A stretch of 64,000 nucleotides of DNA, from positions 1 to 64,000 of the forward strand of contig JAFTRY010000030.1 of assembly GCA_017462035.1 (NCBI GenBank), in the 5' to 3' direction. Below are positions 27,159-35,222 of the stretch, piece by piece; the first letter of the stretch is position 1; each line of letters opens with the position of its first letter. The notes below the pieces were generated by a model. The model was given only the letters and a program-made list of their open reading frames with translations, did not search any database and was not told the DNA's origin. A program made the position numbers and the translations under genes. Source of the DNA: Clostridia bacterium. GTDB lineage: Bacteria; Bacillota; Clostridia; Oscillospirales; CAG-272.

Positions 27159-28895
27159 ATGCTTGAAATTAAAAAGATCATTGGACAAGCCGTGGCTGAG
27201 GTAGTGAGCGCAATCAAGCCCGATGCGGGATTGGACGCGAAAACCGTGGAATCCATGCTGGAGTATCCGCCGGACGCTAAAATGGGTGACCTGGCGCTCC
27301 CTTGCTTTAAGCTGAGTAAGCTGTTGCGAAGCGCACCCGTAAAGATCGCTTCGGAGCTTTCGGCAAAGCTGACGCTGGATGTGGTATCCCGCGTGGAAGC
27401 AGTGAACGGATACTTGAATATTTTTCTCAACGGATCTGAGCTGGCGGAGCGAGTCATCCCCCAAGTGATTTCCAAGGGGAGCCGCTACGGTGCCCCTGAT
27501 CTTGGAGAGGGAAAGACGGTAGTGCTGGATTACTCCTCCCCCAACCTGGCAAAGCCCTTTCATATCGGACACCTGGGAACCACGGTCATCGGACACTCTC
27601 TCAAAAAGCTTCATGAGTTTGCCGGCTACCGTTGCGTGGGAATTAACTACGTTGGCGACTGGGGAACTCAGTTTGGCAAGCTGATCGTGGCGTATAAAAA
27701 GTGGGGAGATCGGGAAACGGTGGAACAGGGCGGCGTGGACGCTCTGGTGGATCTGTATGTTCGCATCAACAATGCCATTTCGGGAAACGAAGAAAAAGGA
27801 ATTCCTGCCGATCCTGCCCTTGCGGATGAGGCAAGAGCCGAGTTCTTGAAAATGGAACAGGGAGACAAAGAAAATCTGACACTGTGGAAGTGGTTGGTGG
27901 AGATGTCCTTGAAGGCAAACGAGGAGATTTACCGTCAGCTGGGAATTACCTTTGATAGCTACCGAGGCGAGTCCTATTATACCGATAAAATGCCGGCGCA
28001 GGTTCAGAAGCTGCGGGATACCAACCTGTTGAAGCTGGACGACGGCGCGTCTATCGTCGACCTGGAAGCGTATGGCATGCCTCCCTGCCTGATTTTGAAG
28101 CGAGACGGCTCTTCTCTCTACCCCACCCGTGATATTGCGGCGGCGGTAGACAGAAAGGAGACCTACGGCTTCGATAAAGCCATCTATGTGACCAGCGCGG
28201 GACAGAGCCTGCATTTTGCCCAGTGGTTCAAGGTGGTAGAGCTGATGGGCTACGATTGGGCGGACCAGCTGGTTCACGTTCCCTATGGAACCGTTAGTAT
28301 TAACGGCGCGAAGCTGGCAACCCGTACGGGTAACGTGATTCTGCTGCGGGATCTGTTTGGATTGGCTATTGATAAGGTAGCCGCCATTATGGAGGAAAAG
28401 AACCCCGAGCTTGCGGATAAAGACAAGATTGCCGAGGCGGTTGGCGTGGGTGCCATTGTGTTCTACTACCTCTCCAATAACCGAATTCGGGATATTAACT
28501 TCATTATGGAGGATGCCCTCAGCTTCGACGGAAATACCGGACCCTATGTGCAGTATACCTATGCCCGTACCTGTTCGGTGCTGGCGAAGTCGGGAAGCTA
28601 TGACCGAAAGGGTGCCCTTTCCGTTACCGCACAGGAGGAGGTAGACCTGATCAAAACGATTTCCCGCTTTGAGGAGACCGTCCTGGAGGCAATCGATTCC
28701 TACGAACCCTCGGTCATTACCCGCTACATCCTGGATTTGGCAGGCGTGTATAATCGCTTCTACCATAACTGCTCCATCCTGGGAGCCGAGAACGAGGCTG
28801 TGAAGCAGACCCGTCTCATTCTTACCGATGCGGCAAAGACCGTCCTTGGTAACGCTTTCGATCTGATCTGCCTGGCAAAGACGGAAAAGATCTGA
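27159..28895 (+). CDS. argS: arginyl-tRNA synthetase
   Basis: A 578-residue class I synthetase charging tRNA(Arg). The HIGH motif is in LAKPFHIGHLGTT. The N-terminal Arg-specific domain (about 1-105) and the C-terminal anticodon-binding DALR domain (about 455-578) are both present. As in many ArgRS there is no canonical KMSKS; KLATRTGN occupies the site. The ATG follows GAGGTGAAC. yebC follows after 41 bases without a terminator. Confidence 0.97.
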   Translation: MLEIKKIIGQAVAEVVSAIKPDAGLDAKTVESMLEYPPDAKMGDLALPCFKLSKLLRSAPVKIASELSAKLTLDVVSRVEAVNGYLNIFLNGSELAERVIPQVISKGSRYGAPDLGEGKTVVLDYSSPNLAKPFHIGHLGTTVIGHSLKKLHEFAGYRCVGINYVGDWGTQFGKLIVAYKKWGDRETVEQGGVDALVDLYVRINNAISGNEEKGIPADPALADEARAEFLKMEQGDKENLTLWKWLVEMSLKANEEIYRQLGITFDSYRGESYYTDKMPAQVQKLRDTNLLKLDDGASIVDLEAYGMPPCLILKRDGSSLYPTRDIAAAVDRKETYGFDKAIYVTSAGQSLHFAQWFKVVELMGYDWADQLVHVPYGTVSINGAKLATRTGNVILLRDLFGLAIDKVAAIMEEKNPELADKDKIAEAVGVGAIVFYYLSNNRIRDINFIMEDALSFDGNTGPYVQYTYARTCSVLAKSGSYDRKGALSVTAQEEVDLIKTISRFEETVLEAIDSYEPSVITRYILDLAGVYNRFYHNCSILGAENEAVKQTRLILTDAAKTVLGNAFDLICLAKTEKI

Positions 28896-28936
28896 CAGAG
28901 AAAATGAATTTTATTTGAGAATAAAGAGGTAATAAC

Positions 28937-29668
28937 ATGTCCGGACATAGTAAATGGGCGAATATCAAGCACAAAAAAGAAAAAACCGACGCGCAGAGAG
29001 CCAAAATTTTCACCAAGATCGGGAAGGAGCTGACCATCGCGGTCAAGGAGGGCGGCGGAGATCCCGCCTCCAATTCCAAGCTTCGTGACCTGATTTTGAA
29101 GGCAAAATCCAATAACGTACCCAATGAAAATATCGAGCGTACCATAAAAAAGGCGCTGGGGAGCACCTCCGAGACCTACGAGGAGATCGTGTATGAGGGC
29201 TACGGACCGGCGGGCATCGCCGTGATCGTGGAGACCACAACCGATAACCGAAACCGCACAGCCGGAAACGTCCGCGCTTACTTCGCAAAGTATCACGGCA
29301 ATATGGGACAGACGGGTTGCGTTAGCTACCTGTTTGAGGATAAGGGCGTGATCGTGGTCAATAATGAGGACGGCGACGTAGACGAGGATAAGCTTATGGA
29401 AACGGCGCTGGAGGCAGGCGCGGAGGACTTTGCCGCTGAGGGAGAGGTCTTCGAGATCTACACCGTTCCGGATGATCTCTTCGCCATTCAGGAGGCACTC
29501 AAGGAGGCGGGATATGAAATTCTTTCCGCCGAAAAGAGTAAGATTCCTTCCAATTACGTCACGCTGGAGAGCGAAGAAGACCTCAAGTTCATGGGGCTCC
29601 TCATTGAAAAATTGGAAGACGACGATGACGTGATCAACGTGTACCATAACTGGGAAAACTGCGACTAA
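28937..29668 (+). CDS. yebC: YebC/PmpR family regulatory protein
   Basis: A 243-residue protein beginning MSGHSKWANIKHKKEKTDA, the invariant YebC signature, and continuing with NVPNENIERTIKKA and YEGYGPAGIAVIVE. Family members act as transcription factors or help ribosomes at proline stretches. Its stop codon is immediately followed by the ATG of the flippase gene, so the two are likely coupled. Confidence 0.94.
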   Translation: MSGHSKWANIKHKKEKTDAQRAKIFTKIGKELTIAVKEGGGDPASNSKLRDLILKAKSNNVPNENIERTIKKALGSTSETYEEIVYEGYGPAGIAVIVETTTDNRNRTAGNVRAYFAKYHGNMGQTGCVSYLFEDKGVIVVNNEDGDVDEDKLMETALEAGAEDFAAEGEVFEIYTVPDDLFAIQEALKEAGYEILSAEKSKIPSNYVTLESEEDLKFMGLLIEKLEDDDDVINVYHNWENCD

Positions 29669-31108
29669 ATGATGGGAAAATACAAGCGGTTGATGTCGAA
29701 TACGGCAATTTTAGGGGCGGGTACCTTTGCATCAAAGGTACTTGTCCTTCTGCTTATGCCGTTTTATACCGGCATACTGTCCACAGCGGAGTTTGGCACA
29801 GCAGATTTGATCTCCCAAACAGCGAATCTGCTGATGCCCTTGGCGGCGGTGGGGATCTGCGACGGAATCTTCCGCTTTACGCTGGATGCCGCGGCAGACG
29901 GCGAAAGTAAGAAAAGGATCCTGTCCACCGGCATGGCGATTCTCCTTGCGGGAAGTGCCCTCCTGTGCGGCGTGATCCAGCTCCTTCGCCTCTTTGATCT
30001 GCTCAGCGGCTATCTGTTGCTCATCACACTCTACGTGATTGCGGCAAACCTTCACGCCGCGTTCGCGAATTATATCCGCGCCCTGGGAAAAACTACGCTT
30101 TTTGCTGTCCAGGGAATCGTGAATACCATGCTTACCGTTCTGCTCAACGTCCTGTTTCTCCTGGTCTTTGACATGGGCAGTACAGGATACGTCCTGTCCG
30201 TGGTGATTGCGGACTTTACCATGGCAATCGTCCTATTCGTGGCGGCAAGACTCTACCGCGACCTGTCCTGGCGGCTGGCGGATAAGCAAACGGCACGGGA
30301 TATGCTGAAATTCAGCGTTCCCTATATTCCCACCACGGTTTTGTGGCTCATTACTTCGGTGTCTGACCGCTATGTGGTGGCGGCGTATTGCGGAGAGGCA
30401 ACCAACGGCTTGTACGCCGCGGCATATAAATTGCCCACGCTCTTGACCCTTGTCAGCGGCGTGTTTGTGGAAGCATGGCACTTTTCCACGGTGAAGGATG
30501 CCGGGGAAGAGGAGAAAAGTAGCTTCTTCGGTACGGTGTACGTCAATTTCATGAGTGTCATGTTCATGGGTGCGTCGGTGCTGGTGGCAGGGGCAAAGAT
30601 CTTCACAAGAATCCTGCTGTCCGACTCCTATTACGCCTCCTGGCAGTACGTTCCCATGCTCACCATGGCAATGGTCTTTTCCACCCTGGTGTCCTTCCTG
30701 GGAAGCGTCTACTTTCTGAAAAAGAAAAGTACGCTGTCCATGCTGACAGCCCTTGCGGGAGCCGTGATCAACGTGGTGCTTAACTTCGTCCTGATTCCCT
30801 CCCACGGTGCCATGGGCGCGGCGGTAGCAACCTTTATTAGCTACCTTGCGGTCTACGTGACCCGAGCCTACGATACTGCGCATTACCTCTCTTTTCCCAT
30901 GCGTCACCTGCGGGTCATTGTCAATGGGGGTGTCCTGTTGCTCCAAACGGCAGTGATGATACAGGCGGTGCGCCATTGGCGCTGGATCCAGCTGGCGATC
31001 CTTGTCTTTATGCTGGTCTTTAACGGAAAAGGGATCTTTCTTACGTTCTGGCACCTGGTACGGCGGGTCATCGGTCAAAAACGGGAAAAAAGGGAAGAAA
31101 AAGAATAA
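29669..31108 (+). CDS. Wzx-type oligosaccharide flippase
   Basis: A 479-residue MATE/MVF-superfamily membrane protein with about 12-14 helices, beginning NTAILGAGTFASKVL and PFYTGILSTAEFG as in polysaccharide biosynthesis exporters. It should flip a lipid-linked glycan across the membrane. Two consecutive ATGs (29669, 29672) directly follow the yebC stop; the ribosome site lies in yebC. Its substrate may come from the sugar transferase and GT2 pathway elsewhere in the window; this is inference. Confidence 0.88.
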   Translation: MMGKYKRLMSNTAILGAGTFASKVLVLLLMPFYTGILSTAEFGTADLISQTANLLMPLAAVGICDGIFRFTLDAAADGESKKRILSTGMAILLAGSALLCGVIQLLRLFDLLSGYLLLITLYVIAANLHAAFANYIRALGKTTLFAVQGIVNTMLTVLLNVLFLLVFDMGSTGYVLSVVIADFTMAIVLFVAARLYRDLSWRLADKQTARDMLKFSVPYIPTTVLWLITSVSDRYVVAAYCGEATNGLYAAAYKLPTLLTLVSGVFVEAWHFSTVKDAGEEEKSSFFGTVYVNFMSVMFMGASVLVAGAKIFTRILLSDSYYASWQYVPMLTMAMVFSTLVSFLGSVYFLKKKSTLSMLTALAGAVINVVLNFVLIPSHGAMGAAVATFISYLAVYVTRAYDTAHYLSFPMRHLRVIVNGGVLLLQTAVMIQAVRHWRWIQLAILVFMLVFNGKGIFLTFWHLVRRVIGQKREKREEKE

Positions 31109-31135
31109 AAAATCGGAAAAACTTTCAAAAAAGGC

Positions 31136-31164
31136 TTGCAAAGCCGAAAAAAATGTGATATAAT
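31136..31164 (+). promoter_or_regulatory. promoter of rplS
   Basis: TTGCAA (31136-31141), 17-base spacer, TATAAT (31159-31164). Confidence 0.72.
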
Positions 31165-31171
31165 ATCATGC

Positions 31172-31248
31172 GTGTGTGTCGAAAGACATGAGAATAGAAG
31201 GGTAGTCCGCTGCGACGCTCTGCATGAATACCCGGATCTTAAAGGAGG
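31172..31248 (+). ncRNA. structured leader of rplS (possible L19 leader)
   Basis: The 90-base leader holds a GTGTC-GAAA-GACAT hairpin with a GNRA-type loop, then GGGTA (31200-31204) pairing with TACCC just before the ribosome site, enclosing an inner GC-rich element. Ribosomal protein L19 genes of Firmicutes are known to carry autoregulatory leaders; whether this one fits that model needs a covariance search. Confidence 0.42.
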
Positions 31249-31256
31249 ACTGACAA

Positions 31257-31598
31257 ATGAATTTGATTCAGGCTTTTACAAACGAGCAGTTGAAGACCGA
31301 AGTACCGGAAATCAACATTGGTGACACCATTCGTGTGCACAACAAGATCAAGGAAGGAACCCGTGAGAGAATCCAGATGTTCGAGGGAACCGTAATCGCG
31401 AAGCATGGCGGCGGAATTTCCGAGACCTTCACCGTAAGACGCGTGTCCTACGGCTGTGGAATTGAGAAGACCTTCCCGATCCACTCTCCCAACGTAGAAC
31501 AGGTTGACATTATCCGCTCCGGTAAGGTTAGAAGAGCAAAGCTCTACTACCTGCGCGACAGAGTTGGTAAGGCATCCAAGGTTAAAGAGAAGATCTAA
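31257..31598 (+). CDS. rplS: 50S ribosomal protein L19
   Basis: A 113-residue ribosomal protein at the 30S-50S interface. [39 protein letters not shown] and [20 protein letters not shown] are family blocks. The ATG follows AAAGGAGGACTGA. Here it stands alone rather than with rpsP, rimM and trmD, with its own promoter, leader and terminator. Confidence 0.97.
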   Translation: MNLIQAFTNEQLKTEVPEINIGDTIRVHNKIKEGTRERIQMFEGTVIAKHGGGISETFTVRRVSYGCGIEKTFPIHSPNVEQVDIIRSGKVRRAKLYYLRDRVGKASKVKEKI

Positions 31599-31603
31599 CC
31601 CAA

Positions 31604-31646
31604 AATACAAGGCGAAAGCGAAACGCTTTCGCCTTGTATTTTTTTA
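31604..31646 (+). terminator. intrinsic terminator of rplS
   Basis: A 17-base perfect stem, AATACAAGGCGAAAGCG (31604-31620) with its complement (31624-31640), followed by T residues. Confidence 0.93.
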
Positions 31647-31717
31647 AAGCGAGTGGTATTTCATTTTCGGGCATAGCCCCCTTTGAGCCACGCCACTATT
31701 CGCATAGTTTTCTTTTA

Positions 31718-31754
31718 CAAAAAACATTGCCCGCCATCCGAGGATGGCGGGCAA
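31718..31754 (-). terminator. intrinsic terminator of the lectin-peptide unit
   Basis: TTGCCCGCCATC (31727-31738) and GATGGCGGGCAA (31743-31754) form a 12-base stem with a four-base loop. On the reverse strand it is followed by TGTTTTTTG, so it ends leftward transcription from the 46-residue peptide gene. Confidence 0.9.
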
Positions 31755-31798
31755 GTCTTCTATTATGTCACAAGGTTACGCGGAAAATTCCTTTACTC

Positions 31799-31939
31799 TC
31801 AGTTCTGAGTACCGAAGAAGGTGCCGAAGTCCAGCGTATCCAACTGTTCACTGTTGCTGTAATCACCGGAGTTAAAGGTAATACAATCAGCGGACTGGAG
31901 AACAATCATTTCAATTTCAGGTGTAGTATATTTTTTCAT
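31799..31939 (-). CDS. 46-residue peptide with leader-like N-terminus
   Basis: A short gene encoding 46 residues, below usual annotation cut-offs. On the reverse strand AAGGAGG lies eight bases before the ATG at 31939; an overlapping ATG five bases upstream would stop after two codons. The peptide begins MKKYTTPEIEMIVLQ, continues through Ala-Asp-Cys-Ile-Thr, and has a Ser/Asn/Asp/Gly-rich second half with one Cys and no Lys after position 3. It starts 18 bases after the secreted-protein stop and ends 45 bases before a strong terminator, so it is cotranscribed. The Y-x-x-P-x-I-E start resembles leader peptides recognised by RiPP recognition elements, but no modifying enzyme is nearby. Function unknown. 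Confidence 0.8.
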   Translation of the reverse strand: MKKYTTPEIEMIVLQSADCITFNSGDYSNSEQLDTLDFGTFFGTQN

Positions 31940-31957
31940 TTCATCGTCCTCCTTTAC

Positions 31958-33154
31958 TTATTCAGATACGACAGCAACCGTATTGCTGGAGGCTGTATAC
32001 TGTACGGTACTTGAGGCAGTACCCTCATAGACCGATCCGTTATCTCCGCCAACTCTGTAAATAGCCGTAAAGTTAATGGTTACGTCCTCGGTCAAGCTAT
32101 GAATATGCAGAGCATAGATGTGGGACGCGCCACTCTTCATCTCCGAAGGCTGGGTGGGCGTATCGGTTCCCCACTCAGTAATGCTGCTGTAAACGTAATT
32201 GCAGAAAATGTCCTTGGTAACAGGTTCCGCGCCTGCCTTGGTCATGGTGACTCTGAAGCCGACCGCATCTGCCCTGCCGAATATCTCGTTGTCGATCAAG
32301 CCGAGCAAACGAACGCTGTTCTTACTTTCGGTATTTACCGAAATAGTACCGGTCTGAACACCGTAAGCCGCAGGGAATTCCTCAGTGGTCGTGGGAAGCT
32401 CAGCGATCGTAATGCTGTCAAGATAAATGTTAACATCGAAGCCCATCCAGAAACCAATGTTACCGGTCATAAAGCTTTGAAGAGCCGTAGCAGCAGTCAA
32501 TTCGGCTGCCGTGTAGCTACTGCGTACGCTCCACTCGTTCAAATTCTGGGGAACGGAATCCTTCTTACCTTGATGTGCCCAAATTTGAATACCCTTCTCT
32601 TGGCTTCCTTCAATGCGAACGGTATACCAACCGGCGGAAGCATCAAAGGACTCCGCTCCACTATTTTGGTCTGCAGGGAAGCTGCTTTGATTTTTGTAAG
32701 TGTTCATCAGAGTGCCGTTTGCATAAAACCGTGCGTGCCAGGTATATGCACCATAGTTACCGGCATTGCCCATAAAGCCGACAAACTCATTAGCAGTATC
32801 GGTGTCAACAAACTTAAACTCATAGGTAATAACAAAGCCATCACTTAGAGTGGTATCGTTTATCACAGCATATTTTCCTGCTTTGCTCGCTTCGGTTTCC
32901 AAATGTATCACATAGTTGTTCGCATCCGTAGGATCCACAATCACCTCAGGAGCATTAGCCGCATTTGTCGAGCTCGCTGACCAACCAATTGCGCTTAAAA
33001 CGGTTGCCGCGTCAGCACCTGTAGCCAAGTTAAGACTGTCAAAATCCTGCTCGTAAGCAGTCGCGGACGTGGTTGCCGCTACGCTGGGCACCAGCATGGT
33101 AAAGGTAGCAAGTACCATTACCAGCGCCAGTACCGCTGATAAAATTTTTTTCAT
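31958..33154 (-). CDS. secreted lectin/laminarinase-like beta-sandwich protein
   Basis: A 398-residue exported protein. A signal peptide (about 1-27, ending PSVAA) precedes a beta-rich domain (about 33-250) with YEQDFDSLN, TYEFKFVDTD, WHARFYANGTL and WYTVRIEGSQ, typical of concanavalin A-like folds. A second domain (about 265-395; SVRLLGLIDN, VGFRVTMTK, HIYALHIH) resembles a C-terminal module I associate with exported Clostridia proteins. No catalytic Glu pair is evident, so binding rather than hydrolysis is likely. No sortase or SLH motif is present. It has its own promoter and a downstream 46-residue peptide gene. Confidence 0.78.
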   Translation of the reverse strand: MKKILSAVLALVMVLATFTMLVPSVAATTSATAYEQDFDSLNLATGADAATVLSAIGWSASSTNAANAPEVIVDPTDANNYVIHLETEASKAGKYAVINDTTLSDGFVITYEFKFVDTDTANEFVGFMGNAGNYGAYTWHARFYANGTLMNTYKNQSSFPADQNSGAESFDASAGWYTVRIEGSQEKGIQIWAHQGKKDSVPQNLNEWSVRSSYTAAELTAATALQSFMTGNIGFWMGFDVNIYLDSITIAELPTTTEEFPAAYGVQTGTISVNTESKNSVRLLGLIDNEIFGRADAVGFRVTMTKAGAEPVTKDIFCNYVYSSITEWGTDTPTQPSEMKSGASHIYALHIHSLTEDVTINFTAIYRVGGDNGSVYEGTASSTVQYTASSNTVAVVSE

Positions 33155-33168
33155 ACTGTTCCTTTCCT

Positions 33169-33189
33169 CCCTGCCTTCCTTGGGCAGGG
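33169..33189 (-). other. 5' leader hairpin next to the ribosome binding site
   Basis: CCCTGCC (33169-33175) pairs with GGCAGGG (33183-33189), directly before the AGGAAAGGAA site of the secreted-protein gene. A second stem, CGTGCC (33210-33215) with GGCACG (33224-33229), lies upstream. They may protect the mRNA 5' end or control ribosome access. Confidence 0.5.
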
Positions 33190-33242
33190 ACCTTTCTGAT
33201 TGTTTTTTTCGTGCCTAAAGTCCGGCACGGGACATAATAGAA

Positions 33243-33259
33243 TGACTCTTTTGGAGTCA
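33243..33259 (-). promoter_or_regulatory. inverted repeat at the transcription start (candidate operator)
   Basis: TGACTC (33243-33248) and GAGTCA (33254-33259) with a five-base gap. It lies 7-23 bases downstream of the -10 element, a classic repressor position; as RNA it would be a 5'-terminal stem. Confidence 0.5.
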
Positions 33260-33265
33260 ATTATC

Positions 33266-33294
33266 ATTATAGCACAACATTTTCCATAATTCAA
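33266..33294 (-). promoter_or_regulatory. promoter of the lectin-peptide unit
   Basis: On the reverse strand TTGAAT (33294-33289), 17-base spacer, TATAAT (33271-33266). Confidence 0.72.
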
Positions 33295-33384
33295 TTCTTT
33301 TTTGCATAAAAATAGAGCCAAAAACTTTGTTTCTGGCTCATGTTTGTTGAAATTTATTTACGGCATGATGAAATTTTACAATTT

Positions 33385-34263
33385 TTATCCGTATAATTTA
33401 TGCATTTTTGCCTTTCGCTCTTCCGCCAGCTTCACGTATTCCTTGGGGGTCATTCCCGTATGTCTCTTGAAGAAGGAGTAAAAGTAGATATCATTATCAA
33501 ATCCGCATTTTGGGGCGATCTGCTTGATGGTCATATCGTTATCCAATAAGTAATTCTTTGCCAGGTTCAATCTGGCGAGTCCGATAAAATCTCCGATGCT
33601 CATCTGCACGTGGGTACGGAAATCCCGGCACAGTTTATCGCGGCTGACAAAAAAGCGATCCGCGATTTCGGGAATCACCAGGTTTTGCTCCAGGTTTCTG
33701 ACCATGTAAAGCATGACCTCTGAAATGTAGTGTTTTTGGCTGATGCGGAAGCCCACGTCGGGGCGGCGGCTATATTCATGCAACAGGCTGACTACCACCG
33801 CCGACAACATTCTTTGGTTCGTGGTTGCCACCCGAGCACCGGAAAACCGTCCCGTCATATCCACCAGATCGCGGCTTACCCGGTGAAACAGGGGCTCACA
33901 CTGATTGAGATTCAAGATCACCGCCTGGCTGTTTCCCAAAATATCCTTAATGGGCACCGCGTCCGCTCCCATGTCCCGAATATACTGATCGTCAAAATAC
34001 AGGACGTTTCGGTTTATTTTGGTATAAGAGGAGGACAGAAAGTAGGTAAAGTGCATGCAATAGGGGGACGTGATGATTGCCATGGGGTAATCAGTCTCAA
34101 TATATCTACCGTTAATGATCGTGGAGCATTTTGCCGGCTCAAAAAACCAAAATACCTCATACTGAGGATGCAAATGAAACAGGGTAACATCTTGATCGGG
34201 GGTAATGACAGGGTAACCCAATTCCACCACCAGGTCCGGTCCGTAGTCCCAAAAAACCTTCAT
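33385..34263 (-). CDS. AraC-family transcriptional regulator
   Basis: A 292-residue regulator. The N-terminal half (about 1-160) looks like a cupin-type sensor (FHLHPQYEVFWFFEPA). The C-terminal domain has two helix-turn-helix units: IPEIADRFFVSRDKLCRDF, and IKQIAPKCGFDNDIYFYSFF ending in HTGMTPKEY, the family signature. Such proteins usually respond to a sugar. The ATG at 34263 follows AAAAGGAGATTGG. It lies upstream of the secreted-protein unit on the same strand and may control it; this is inference. Confidence 0.92.
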   Translation of the reverse strand: MKVFWDYGPDLVVELGYPVITPDQDVTLFHLHPQYEVFWFFEPAKCSTIINGRYIETDYPMAIITSPYCMHFTYFLSSSYTKINRNVLYFDDQYIRDMGADAVPIKDILGNSQAVILNLNQCEPLFHRVSRDLVDMTGRFSGARVATTNQRMLSAVVVSLLHEYSRRPDVGFRISQKHYISEVMLYMVRNLEQNLVIPEIADRFFVSRDKLCRDFRTHVQMSIGDFIGLARLNLAKNYLLDNDMTIKQIAPKCGFDNDIYFYSFFKRHTGMTPKEYVKLAEERKAKMHKLYG

Positions 34264-34306
34264 AATCCAATCTCCTTTTCTTTGGAGTTTTTGTACCGTC
34301 ACTTAT

Positions 34307-34335
34307 ATATTATCATAGTTTCTCTCCTTTTTCAA
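34307..34335 (-). promoter_or_regulatory. promoter of the AraC-type regulator
   Basis: On the reverse strand TTGAAA (34335-34330), 17-base spacer, TAATAT (34312-34307). Confidence 0.6.
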
Positions 34336-34414
34336 GGCTTTTACTCAGATTTTTACGGATTTTTATTTACGAAAGCTACGATATTGAAGGAAAAAAGGGA
34401 AATTTACTCATATC

Positions 34415-34452
34415 AAAAAAGCATCACAGACCTCTCGGTAAGTGATGCTTTT
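34415..34452. terminator. intrinsic terminator of mscL
   Basis: GCATCAC (34421-34427) pairs with GTGATGC (34442-34448), flanked by A6 on the left and T4 on the right. On the reverse strand the U-run is TTTTTT, ending mscL. Confidence 0.82.
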
Positions 34453-34481
34453 CTATGTTTTCAATGCTTCTTCAATGTTTC

Positions 34482-35099
34482 TTACGTCTTGCTCTTCAAC
34501 AGATCACGGATCTCCTTGAGCAGATCCTCCGCGCTGGGATTGGCTTCCTTTTCCAAGCGAGCCGCTTCCTCAGCCGCCTTTGCCGCCGCTTCTTCCGCCG
34601 CCTTAGCATCAGCCGCCGCCTGCTCCTTCGCCGCGTAGAATGCCGCAATCGCCGCCTTGTCCGAACGCTTGATACCCTTCGCCTTCATTTCCTTGTGGTC
34701 TGCCTTCTTTTGCTTCTTCGCGGAGATCAGCCCGTTCGCGAACTCCATGTTTCCCTCACGGAACTTGTTCAGAATCTTTACAATGCAGAAGAGAACAAAG
34801 GCAATGAGCAGGAAGTTGATGACGGCGTTGATGAACGCGCCCCAGTCAATGTAAATGGATTCCTTCAGATCAAGAGCCCCCGTGTCGTCGTACACAGCCT
34901 GCAATACCGTGTATACCTCGCTGAGGCTGTCCTTTCCAAAGATCAGGACCAACAGCCAGTTGATCAGAGGCTTGAGAATATTGTTGCTCAGACCGTTGAC
35001 AATTGCCGTGAAGGAACTACCAACGATAACACCGACAGCCATGTCAAGAACATTGCCGCGGGTAATGAATTTTTTGAATTCGCCAAAAAACTTTTTCAT
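34482..35099 (-). CDS. mscL: large-conductance mechanosensitive channel with extended C-terminus
   Basis: A 205-residue MscL, about 60-70 residues longer than the usual 130-150. The N-terminal helix and TM1 (FITRGNVLDMAVGVIVGSSF) and TM2 (FINAVINFLLIAFVLFCIV) are typical. The final SAEDLLKEIRDLLKSK matches the conserved C-terminal bundle helix of E. coli MscL. Between TM2 and that helix lies an extra segment (about 116-188) of Lys-rich then Ala/Glu-rich helix. The periplasmic loop is also slightly long. The channel relieves hypo-osmotic shock. Confidence 0.93.
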   Translation of the reverse strand: MKKFFGEFKKFITRGNVLDMAVGVIVGSSFTAIVNGLSNNILKPLINWLLVLIFGKDSLSEVYTVLQAVYDDTGALDLKESIYIDWGAFINAVINFLLIAFVLFCIVKILNKFREGNMEFANGLISAKKQKKADHKEMKAKGIKRSDKAAIAAFYAAKEQAAADAKAAEEAAAKAAEEAARLEKEANPSAEDLLKEIRDLLKSKT

Positions 35100-35158
35100 A
35101 ACGTCTCCCGTCTTTTATTTTCGCGGACGTCGCCGCCCGTCGAATGATGTCGGCTTTT

Positions 35159-35187
35159 ATTATACTCCCGCCGCTGTCGTTTGTCAA
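35159..35187 (-). promoter_or_regulatory. promoter of mscL
   Basis: On the reverse strand TTGACA (35187-35182), 17-base spacer, TATAAT (35164-35159). A strong vegetative match. Confidence 0.72.
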
Positions 35188-35222
35188 GAATAAAAAGCGT
35201 TTTTCTTGTCCCTCACCTCCCC

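Noticed and set aside
26940..28766. 608-residue open frame on the reverse strand
   Set aside because: Antisense of argS; no ribosome site and no family resemblance.
31634..32014. 126-residue plus-strand frame downstream of rplS
   Set aside because: It starts inside the rplS terminator, is antisense to the 46-residue peptide gene and lacks a ribosome site.
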